The position numbers and the translations under genes were made by a program. Below, piece by piece: positions 1 through 6,026 of a stretch of 8,774 nt of DNA. A model generated the notes under the pieces. That model ran no database searches, had not been told where the DNA came from, and was given only the letters and a program-made list of their open reading frames with translations. Each line of letters opens with the position of its first letter. Position 1 is the stretch's first letter. Origin of the DNA: Bacteroidota bacterium (GTDB lineage: Bacteria > Bacteroidota > Rhodothermia > Rhodothermales > UBA10348); NCBI GenBank assembly GCA_004356265.1, contig SMXK01000010.1, positions 1 to 8,774 of the forward strand, in the 5' to 3' direction.

Positions 1-197
1 ACGGTGATATTGAAGTTACCGCACCCTCAGGTATGAAAGCAAACCTTGATATTCAGGGACAGTCTGTGCGCCTCGACAAAGGTTTTTCCTTTGACGGCCG
101 GATTGAGGATGAGAAAATCCGCGGCGAAGTCAACGGCGGTGGAGTCAAATTCAAAGCGCGTACGACACACGGGTCGATTTCCATTCGATCGAACTAG
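1..197 (+). CDS. C-terminal fragment of a DUF4097-type beta-repeat protein
   Basis: The reading frame is open from the window edge (first full codon at 3) to a TAG at 195-197, giving the last 64 residues. The fragment starts GDIEVTAPSG and ends with a GSISIRSN tail. Its alternating short hydrophobic/polar strands, with G-D-I and H-G-S-I-S-I turns, resemble the end of the DUF4097 / putative adhesin beta-helix family, in which 'GDI-V' and 'G-I-I' strand repeats recur. Such proteins are usually exported or membrane-anchored and often sit beside anti-sigma or bactofilin-like genes, but the N-terminus and upstream neighbours lie outside the window. The frame is followed closely by a strong terminator, which fits a real 3' end. 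Family assignment is tentative because only the tail is visible. Function is unknown. Confidence 0.6.
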   Translation, partial: GDIEVTAPSGMKANLDIQGQSVRLDKGFSFDGRIEDEKIRGEVNGGGVKFKARTTHGSISIRSN

Positions 198-198
198 A

Positions 199-231
199 GT
201 CCGGCGCCTGCTTGTTCGTCCGGCGCCTGCT
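199..231. repeat. Short direct repeat, 14 bases, two copies
   Basis: The 14-mer gtccggcgcctgct occurs at 199-212 and again at 218-231, just after the stop codon of the first gene. The copies start 19 bases apart and are separated by 5 bases. The second is followed by a similar c/t-rich stretch. It lies in the 3' untranslated region before the terminator. It may be a slippage duplication; no protein-binding role can be inferred. Confidence 0.6.
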
Positions 232-280
232 CGCTTGCTTGTCCCCTTGAACGATACTCGTGAAGGGATTGGGGCATGTA

Positions 281-320
281 AAAACTTCCTGAGGGCCTGG
301 TGCTTTCAGGAAGTTTTTTT
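281..320. terminator. Bidirectional intrinsic terminator between convergent genes
   Basis: A perfect 12-base-pair stem is formed by 281-292 (aaaacttcctga) and 306-317 (tcaggaagtttt), with a 13-base loop at 293-305. On the plus strand the stem ends in a run of seven T (314-320), giving a classical terminator about 85 bases after the first gene's stop. Read on the minus strand the opposite arm ends in five T, and the hairpin starts 13 bases after the stop of the M14 gene. It can therefore serve both convergent transcripts, and is stronger for the plus strand because of the longer T run. Confidence 0.9.
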
Positions 321-332
321 GCGTTACTGGGA

Positions 333-2927
333 CTAGAACAATCCGCCGAAGAATACGGCGTTCATAAACAGTCGGTCGCTTCCATACCAGAATCCGCGGA
401 AACTAAGTCGGTCCATAAAAACAATGACCCTTCCCGACCCACTTCTTACCCCGAATGCGCCTGCGCTACCCGGCAATTCCTGAAGTTTCGCGTCAGAAAT
501 GTAACCGCTCATAATGCCCGAATCGGAATACACGCCAAACGCCTGACCTGGTGATTCTGGAATATCATAAAATGTACTTCCCTGCCGGAATACCGGTACA
601 GAACTCGCTAACCCGTATCCAAGCGGATGGGTATTATCCACTGTCAACTCAAATATGGACCCGCCTATTCCCTGCGCACGACGTGCTGTCGAACGATCTT
701 CAAACGGTAATTCTGTCAGAACAGAATCCATACTCTCGCTCCGGGACTCCAGCTCCAGATAACCGTTGGCGATAGCCCACTGGACCGCTGACGGCATGGC
801 GATTAAACGGCCGCCCCCTCTTATCCATTCCTGAATGGATTTAGTGGCCTCCTCGCTCAGAGATCCCCCGGGGTGAATGATGACGTTGTACCGGCTCAGA
901 TCAGCCCGCGCGACACGACCCATGTCGAGCAGGGACACCGGCATATTAAACCGCTCAGACAACATGTGCCAGGCTTCTCCTGCCGCCGAAGAGGTTGATC
1001 CCGTGCCGGATAAAATGGCAATCCTGGGCATGGATATCGAACTCATGCTCGAGCCTCCCAGGTCCGGCCCCGAACTGGTAAGCCCGGTCGACGCTGCGTA
1101 GAATACGACATCATCCTCGCGAGCACTCTCCACAATGAGCTGGTGCACAAGCGATACATCGACCTCCTGACCAGGTACAACTCTGGGCTGCAGCATAATA
1201 ATGATCGCGCCGCGTTCAAAAGACACGTCACGACCACCGCTGGAAATGATAAACGGTTTCCTGGCTACGCGAGTAGCTACACCCGCTTGCATCAGCCGGT
1301 ATAGTGCGCGCGGAGCATAATATCTATCCCACGGAAGTACATAGGCGTAAGCAGCTTGCCCACCAACCACACGGCCGGAACTTGCGTTAGCAACGTCAAA
1401 CCGCGTTCCACTCAGATCCGACGATCCGATATACTCGCCATACAATACGTCGAACGCCAAAGGCAGCGTCCATGTGGACACATCATAAAATAGTGAATCG
1501 GAAAACTCGCGCGTCGTCTCCATGACGGCATCTACAAATCGAGCTTGCGCCTGGTCGACGGGCACCACATACGCTCCGCCAGCTTCAAACTCGATTCCAT
1601 CGATGGATACATCTTTATTCAACATGAAAATTTCAACCCGATGGCGTTCAAGTAATTCTGCCATCTTGCGCGCGCGCGTCGGGCGCTCAGACAAAGAAAC
1701 CACATACGCCTTTACGTCTGAACTACGCGCAAACGCCTTCGCCCCGGCGTAAAACGACCGTTGATTTTCCAGCAGGTCTTCACGAAGGGCCACAACTCCT
1801 TCCAGTGTTGAAAGTGACGCCGCGAATTGATTTCTGACGGTGAATGCATAATGTAAAACTCCGCCATTACTCTCGCGCTCCAGCGCCCTCGAAGAGGCCT
1901 GCTCGAATAATATTCCCAGTGATCCGTGCACATCCGGATAGGCCGATCCCTTCCCGAGATAAAAGTCATCGTACGATTCTTCCGTGTAGTACGCAGATCC
2001 GATCCTATCCAGCCCTCGCGCGTGAAATTTGGCAATAGCGTAGGTCAGATCGTAGGTGCTCTGCGGTGTAAACGGATTGTTTCTCGTTGGTATGCCCGGC
2101 TGGAAAAAGAATGTCGATCCGGTACCCATTTCGTGGTGATCGGTCAACACCTGCGGCCGCCAGCTGTGAAAGACCTCCAGCCGTCCCTGTGATTCGGGGT
2201 GCTGGGCCGGTAACCAATCCCTGTTCAAATCGAACCAATAATGATTTGTGCGACCTCCCGGCCATCCCTCATTATGCTCCCGATCTTGCGGATCGTCCAC
2301 GGCCACTGCTCCGCGGTACCGATTTGCCCAATCGGCGAATCGATCGCGACCATCGGGGTTGAACATTGGATCCAGAATAACAACGGCATTCTCTAATGCA
2401 TCGTTCACCGCCGGCCCCTCTCCCGCGGCGAGATGGTACAAATACAAAACGGCCGCCTCGGTGCCACTGGCCTCGTTTCCATGGATCGAATACCCCTGAT
2501 AGACGACGACAGGCATATGGGCCATGTCCTCTTTAGAAACATTATCAGGATCATCGGACAATCGCTTGTTGGCCTGTTTGATATCACTCAATCTGCTGTG
2601 ATTGCTCGGTGACGTGACGATGGCATGAATCAAATTCCGACCTTCATAACTCTGGGCGTACACATTAAAAATTACACGATCACTGACCGCAGCTACCGCC
2701 CTGAAATAGGCCTCTACCTGGTACGGGAGCGTGTGCCGCGTCCCGATCTGGTGGCCGATAATTTCTTCAGGTGTTGGGATATCTGAATTGTATGATGTTA
2801 TGCCAGGCAACGGCATGTCAAGAGGTAATGGTAAATGTTGGGCGGAAACCAGCGGCGCACATTTACTTCCGAAAACAGATAGAACGATCGAGCAGAGGGT
2901 TACCAGGGTGATTCGACTGAAACGCAT
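333..2927 (-). CDS. Secreted M14-family zinc carboxypeptidase-like protein with GATase1-like C-terminal domain
   Basis: This is an 864-residue exported metallopeptidase predicted to trim C-terminal residues or hydrolyse peptides outside the cytoplasm. Residues 1-29 form a signal peptide with a hydrophobic core and a likely cut after V-S-A29. The M14 domain spans about 55-375. Zinc ligands are H149 and E152 (motif H-G-N-E) and a later His in D-H-H-E-M-G (264/265, most likely H265). N-P-D-G-R is at 190-194, F-D-L-N-R at 232-236 holds the substrate-carboxylate Asn-Arg pair, and the catalytic Glu is E342 in I-L-F-E-Q. The complete set implies an active enzyme. About 400-620 is unassigned. About 633-725 resembles a class I glutamine-amidotransferase fold (A-I-L-S-G at the start, H-P-G-G-S at 685-689) but has no nucleophile Cys. 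The only cysteines are in the signal peptide. The ATG at 2927 has no clear Shine-Dalgarno. It lies 56 bases after the asparaginase gene with no hairpin between, so co-transcription is likely. Substrate specificity is unknown. Confidence 0.92.
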   Translation of the reverse strand: MRFSRITLVTLCSIVLSVFGSKCAPLVSAQHLPLPLDMPLPGITSYNSDIPTPEEIIGHQIGTRHTLPYQVEAYFRAVAAVSDRVIFNVYAQSYEGRNLIHAIVTSPSNHSRLSDIKQANKRLSDDPDNVSKEDMAHMPVVVYQGYSIHGNEASGTEAAVLYLYHLAAGEGPAVNDALENAVVILDPMFNPDGRDRFADWANRYRGAVAVDDPQDREHNEGWPGGRTNHYWFDLNRDWLPAQHPESQGRLEVFHSWRPQVLTDHHEMGTGSTFFFQPGIPTRNNPFTPQSTYDLTYAIAKFHARGLDRIGSAYYTEESYDDFYLGKGSAYPDVHGSLGILFEQASSRALERESNGGVLHYAFTVRNQFAASLSTLEGVVALREDLLENQRSFYAGAKAFARSSDVKAYVVSLSERPTRARKMAELLERHRVEIFMLNKDVSIDGIEFEAGGAYVVPVDQAQARFVDAVMETTREFSDSLFYDVSTWTLPLAFDVLYGEYIGSSDLSGTRFDVANASSGRVVGGQAAYAYVLPWDRYYAPRALYRLMQAGVATRVARKPFIISSGGRDVSFERGAIIIMLQPRVVPGQEVDVSLVHQLIVESAREDDVVFYAASTGLTSSGPDLGGSSMSSISMPRIAILSGTGSTSSAAGEAWHMLSERFNMPVSLLDMGRVARADLSRYNVIIHPGGSLSEEATKSIQEWIRGGGRLIAMPSAVQWAIANGYLELESRSESMDSVLTELPFEDRSTARRAQGIGGSIFELTVDNTHPLGYGLASSVPVFRQGSTFYDIPESPGQAFGVYSDSGIMSGYISDAKLQELPGSAGAFGVRSGSGRVIVFMDRLSFRGFWYGSDRLFMNAVFFGGLF

Positions 2928-2983
2928 TTAGTACGGTGTGTATGGAGAAATGGAAAGGACAGGAAAAAAAACCAGTTGATCTA

Positions 2984-4063
2984 TTAACGTTTGTACAGAT
3001 ATGCCATTGGCTCGAGCCGACTGCCATTCGAATCTGCTACCGCAAACGAGCCGTTCGATCCCCACATACCGGCTCCGCCGACCCGGCCGTCCACACTCAG
3101 GGCGTAAAAATTCAAACCGAAATTCGGACGTCCCTGATCATCCAGAAGATGCGCTACCTTGGTATGGTCGGCGACTCGCTCGCAGACGTTTAAACAGGCC
3201 TGCTGCGGGCTGTCACCCATGCGCATGCGTTCAACTATCATAAAGGAGCATAAATTTTCGAGATTTGCCTCGCCCCGTCCCGTCGATCCGGCAGCACCAA
3301 CCAGGTTATCTACGTAACAACCAGCTCCAATAATGGGTGAGTCTCCGACGCGTCCCGGAATTTTATACGAGAGACCGCTGGTCGTAGTCACACCTGAAAT
3401 ATTTCCTGCAAGATCAATCGCCGAGCAATGAATAGTGCCATAATGCATTTCCGGCGGCTCAATGTTTTGTCCGATATTTTTATCGTCCGGGCCATGTGGC
3501 GGCAGGTAATCGTCTTTATTTGACAATCCTTCTTTCCACTTGACCCACTCAAGACGCGCACGTTCGGTTAACAAATTCTCTATTGGAAAGCCATGCATTT
3601 TAGCAAAACGAACCGCACCCTCAGCGACGAGAAGGACGTGATCCGTCCGCTCAAGAACCAGTTTGGCGACGCGCGAAGGATACATGATTCCTTCGATAGC
3701 TGCCACACCGCCCGCGCGGCAGGTAGGCCCGTGCATAACACACGAATCTAATTGCACAACACCGTCTTCATTTGGAAGACCACCATACCCGACACTGGTA
3801 TCATTTGGATCTTCCTCCACCAGATTGACTCCTGCCACAACGGCGTCCAGCGCGTCACTTCCACTTCGGATCAGTTCGAGTGCCTTGAGTACAGTCTGCT
3901 GCCCGTTTCGGCTGGAGATGACAACAGGCCCCGCACTTTTGACTGAATTTAAGAGTGGAAGAGACGCAGCAGCATCAAATCCCGGAAGCACAGACGCGCC
4001 GAGGCCGGCCATCGCCGTGGTTTTCAAAAAAGTTCGTCGCGATGTTCGGTTCGAGTCGGCCAT
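2984..4063 (-). CDS. Tat-exported N4-(beta-N-acetylglucosaminyl)-L-asparaginase / isoaspartyl peptidase-type Ntn hydrolase
   Basis: This is a 359-residue member of the type 2 asparaginase (glycosylasparaginase) family, which cleaves the GlcNAc-Asn bond of glycopeptides or beta-aspartyl peptides. The precursor cuts itself to expose an N-terminal Thr. I see the cleavage site H-Y-G-T-I with Thr at residue 210, then G-V-T-T-T-S-G, the substrate-binding stretch P-G-R-V-G-D-S-P (Arg about 238, Asp about 241) and G-S-T-G-R-G-E (about 260-265). This order and spacing are those of the family. The N-terminus carries an excellent twin-arginine signal, S-R-R-T-F-L-K at 8-14, followed by a modest hydrophobic stretch and a likely cut near D-A-A-A33. 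The start at 4063 is preferred over an in-frame ATG at 4114 because TAAGGAG lies 10 bases upstream and the Tat motif then has a normal short n-region. It heads the minus-strand pair with the M14 peptidase. Whether it acts on glycopeptides or isoaspartyl bonds cannot be read from sequence. Confidence 0.92.
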   Translation of the reverse strand: MADSNRTSRRTFLKTTAMAGLGASVLPGFDAAASLPLLNSVKSAGPVVISSRNGQQTVLKALELIRSGSDALDAVVAGVNLVEEDPNDTSVGYGGLPNEDGVVQLDSCVMHGPTCRAGGVAAIEGIMYPSRVAKLVLERTDHVLLVAEGAVRFAKMHGFPIENLLTERARLEWVKWKEGLSNKDDYLPPHGPDDKNIGQNIEPPEMHYGTIHCSAIDLAGNISGVTTTSGLSYKIPGRVGDSPIIGAGCYVDNLVGAAGSTGRGEANLENLCSFMIVERMRMGDSPQQACLNVCERVADHTKVAHLLDDQGRPNFGLNFYALSVDGRVGGAGMWGSNGSFAVADSNGSRLEPMAYLYKR

Positions 4064-4073
4064 TGAAATAACA

Positions 4074-4080
4074 CTCCTTA
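4074..4080 (-). promoter_or_regulatory. Strong ribosome binding site fixing the asparaginase start
   Basis: On the minus strand TAAGGAG occupies 4080-4074, followed by 10 bases and the ATG at 4063. It is the clearest Shine-Dalgarno in the window. It argues that translation starts at 4063 rather than at the in-frame ATG 17 codons upstream. Confidence 0.75.
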
Positions 4081-4093
4081 AATTAAGATACTT

Positions 4094-4140
4094 GAGATCC
4101 ATCAGATGCAGCACTGGTGAGGCTGGTTATCCTGGATCTC
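4094..4140. repeat. Inverted repeat in the divergent region, possible 5' UTR hairpin or operator
   Basis: GAGATCCA at 4094-4101 is matched by its exact reverse complement TGGATCTC at 4133-4140. Between them a second small pair, cagc 4109-4112 with gctg 4122-4125, closes a 9-base loop, leaving almost equal unpaired arms on both sides. The result is a nested hairpin that could form in either transcript, or two half-sites for a DNA-binding protein. No T run follows, so it is not an intrinsic terminator, and it lacks the conserved core of a TPP riboswitch despite the neighbouring thiE. Confidence 0.45.
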
Positions 4141-4181
4141 CCTAACCTACTAAAGACAAACATTCAAAGAAAGAGGCTCTC

Positions 4182-4838
4182 GTGATTGGAAGGCTTCATG
4201 TCGTCACAGATTTTCACTTTCAACAGGTGTATTCGCACGCCGAACTGGCGATCTTAGCTGCTCGCGGTGGCGCCGACGTTATTCAGTTCAGGCAGAAACT
4301 CGGATCTGATCGGCATATTTATCATGCCGCCCTGGCGACCAAACAAGCGCTCGACAAACTCGCGGCAAGCGAATCCATAGAAATCGATTTCTTAATAGAC
4401 GATTCCGTGTCGCTCGCGGTATTGCTGAAAACTTCCGGAGTACATCTCGGGCAGGACGATGTCCCGGTCGGGGCCACAAGATCTGCTCTTCCGGCGGGCG
4501 CTATCATTGGAGCCACAGCTACATCCGTTGCACAAGCTCTGAGGGTTCAGGACGAGGGAGCGACCTATATCGGATACGGACCCGTATATCGTACCCGGTC
4601 AAAAAGCAATCCCGCGTCCGTTAAAGGACTTGATCGACTTGCAGATGTCTGCTCAGCGGTATCCATTCCTGTTATTGCGATCGGGGGCGTAACCCATGAG
4701 AACACGTCGGCGATCCTTGCGGCGGGCGCGTACGGTGTCGCAGTCATGACGGACGTTACGATCGCACCTGATCCTGAGGCAGCCACTCGCCGGATCAGGT
4801 CCGAAATCGACAACTTTATTGAGGGCACTGGCATGTAG
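4182..4838 (+). CDS. thiE: Thiamine phosphate synthase
   Basis: This 218-residue cytoplasmic TIM-barrel enzyme joins HMP pyrophosphate and the thiazole phosphate to give thiamine phosphate. The length is typical of the family. Family motifs appear in order: V-T-D at 8-10, I-Q-F-R-Q-K at 34-39 (pyrophosphate-binding Arg37 and Lys39), I-D-D-S-V-S-L-A at 72-79, G-V-H-L-G-Q-D-D at 86-93, G-P-V-Y-R-T-R-S-K at 132-140, and I-A-I-G-G-V followed by A-A-G-A-Y-G-V-A-V-M near the end (phosphate binding). The Q-x-R-x-K and G-Q-x-D motifs favour ThiE over the TenI paralogue. The usual G-x-S-x-H segment is G-A-T-A-T (109-113), a mild deviation. The start is GTG at 4182, with AGAGG five bases upstream. No other thiamine gene is in the window. 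A 63-base gap leads to the peptidase gene, so it may be co-transcribed with the genes downstream. Confidence 0.93.
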   Translation: MIGRLHVVTDFHFQQVYSHAELAILAARGGADVIQFRQKLGSDRHIYHAALATKQALDKLAASESIEIDFLIDDSVSLAVLLKTSGVHLGQDDVPVGATRSALPAGAIIGATATSVAQALRVQDEGATYIGYGPVYRTRSKSNPASVKGLDRLADVCSAVSIPVIAIGGVTHENTSAILAAGAYGVAVMTDVTIAPDPEAATRRIRSEIDNFIEGTGM

Positions 4839-4901
4839 CACTACGCAAAAATCTAAACTATCTTCCCACCTCGTAACACCCTGGAAACAACCGCAATAAA
4901 T

Positions 4902-6026
4902 GTGACAGACGCACCCACCATCTTGTCCCGGCATGAACGACTTCGGTCTGTGATGCGAGACGCTAACCTGCCCTTTCTTGCCCTGAATCCCGGGTCCAGC
5001 CTGGTTTATCTGACCGGCTTACATTTTCACATGAGCGAACGGCCTGTAGTTCTCATTTTTCCGCTCGAAGGTGTCCCGTCACTCATACTGCCCGAACTCG
5101 AATCCCAGAAAACTGCGCAGGCGGCGTTTGATCTAAAAGTCTTCACCTACAAAGAATCACTTGAAACCTGGGGAGTAGCGTTCGCAGACGCTTGCGAGGC
5201 ATCGAGCGTCGGATCACAACGTGTTGGTGTGGAGCCCGGCACGCTACGTGTGCTCGAACTCAGGTTTCTGGAAGGTGCGTGTCCCGATGCCTCATTCGTG
5301 ACCGCTGAGATGGCGATCGCCGAACTCAGGATGCAGAAAGATACCGAGGAATTGGCGCTGATGCGGCACGCAACCCACATCGCAGAAAATGCCCTGCGTC
5401 AAACCCTGCCTGCCGTGGTGGAAGGCGTGTCGGAGCTCGCCATTGCCAGCAAGCTTGTTGGAAATATGCTGGAACTGGGGTCGGGCGGAGAGCTTCCTTT
5501 TCAGCCGATCATTGCGTTTGGAGCCAATTCGGCCAATCCGCACGCCGTTCCGTCTGACTATCAGCTCCAACGTGGCGACCTTGTGTTATTTGATTGGGGA
5601 GCGAACAATCAAGGTTATTTTTCAGATCTGACCAGAATGTTTTCGCTCGGCGAACCCGAAACTGAACTTTGCAACGTGGTTGAGATCGTGCATCGCGCAA
5701 ATACAGCGGCCAGAGAGGTATCCGCCCCGGGCATTCCCGCCAGCGCAATTGACCAGGCAGCCCGGACTACAATCGAAGCAGCAGGTTACGGAGAATATTT
5801 TGTCCACCGGACCGGTCACGGCCTGGGGCTTGAAGTGCATGAACCTCCCTACATCCGAAGTGATAACAGCGAGATCCTAAAACCTGGAATGACGTATACG
5901 ATTGAGCCGGGGATCTACCTGAACGGTCGGGGTGGCGCCCGGATTGAAGATGATATGGTGATCACTGCGGACGCAGCGGAGAGCCTGAGTACATTTCCAC
6001 GCGAGTTGACGGTATTGGGTCAATGA
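4902..6026 (+). CDS. M24B-family Xaa-Pro aminopeptidase / dipeptidase
   Basis: This 374-residue protein has no signal peptide and is therefore likely cytoplasmic. It is a pita-bread metallopeptidase that releases residues next to proline or splits Xaa-Pro dipeptides. Residues 1 to about 130 form a creatinase-type N-terminal domain (R-H-E-R-L-R-S-V-M, then L-V-Y-L-T-G at 34-39). The catalytic domain follows from about 150. All five dinuclear metal ligands are present: D231 (L-F-D-W-G), D242 (G-Y-F-S-D-L-T-R), H306 (R-T-G-H-G-L-G), E335 (T-I-E-P-G) and E349 (R-I-E-D-D). The auxiliary H214 (N-P-H) and H313 (V-H-E-P) are also there. Length is typical of PepQ/YpdF-like members, but aminopeptidase and dipeptidase cannot be told apart here. 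The start is GTG at 4902 with no good Shine-Dalgarno. It is chosen because it restores the conserved N-terminal helix; the next in-frame ATG (4953) would remove it. The stop overlaps the kinase start by 4 bases. Confidence 0.92.
   Translation: MTDAPTILSRHERLRSVMRDANLPFLALNPGSSLVYLTGLHFHMSERPVVLIFPLEGVPSLILPELESQKTAQAAFDLKVFTYKESLETWGVAFADACEASSVGSQRVGVEPGTLRVLELRFLEGACPDASFVTAEMAIAELRMQKDTEELALMRHATHIAENALRQTLPAVVEGVSELAIASKLVGNMLELGSGGELPFQPIIAFGANSANPHAVPSDYQLQRGDLVLFDWGANNQGYFSDLTRMFSLGEPETELCNVVEIVHRANTAAREVSAPGIPASAIDQAARTTIEAAGYGEYFVHRTGHGLGLEVHEPPYIRSDNSEILKPGMTYTIEPGIYLNGRGGARIEDDMVITADAAESLSTFPRELTVLGQ

Larger units (their letters stand above)
4064..4181. promoter_or_regulatory. Divergent intergenic region, presumed promoters for both gene sets
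   Basis: These 118 bases separate the minus-strand asparaginase/M14 pair from the plus-strand thiE group, so both transcripts probably start here. No convincing sigma-70 pair and no Bacteroidota-style -33 TTTG / -7 TAnnTTTG pair could be placed. The stretch is AT-richer near the asparaginase start (aaattaagata) and holds the inverted repeat described separately. The promoter role is inferred from gene orientation only. Confidence 0.45.

Noticed and set aside
46..336. Plus-strand frame running through the first gene's end and the terminator
   Set aside because: It reads across the hairpin, shows an Arg-rich composition typical of out-of-frame translation, and conflicts with the DUF4097-type frame.
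1712..2035. Overlapping minus-strand reading frame of 107 codons inside the M14 gene
   Set aside because: It is a shadow frame of a gene whose own frame holds all catalytic motifs; it has no recognisable motif or binding site of its own.
2964..2983. T8 run on the minus strand after the asparaginase stop as a terminator
   Set aside because: The run exists, but no GC-rich stem precedes it (only a 4-base atct/agat match), so read-through into the M14 gene is more likely.
4064..4114. Longer N-terminus for the asparaginase starting at 4114
   Set aside because: The extra 17 residues would precede the Tat motif with no conserved content, and the strong ribosome binding site points to 4063.
4090..4145. 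Possible TPP riboswitch before thiE
   Set aside because: There is a TGAGA and a hairpin, but the conserved C-U-G-A-G-A / A-C-C-U-G-A-U-C-U-G-G-A-U-A-A core is absent on the plus strand. The faint resemblance on the minus strand faces the wrong gene.
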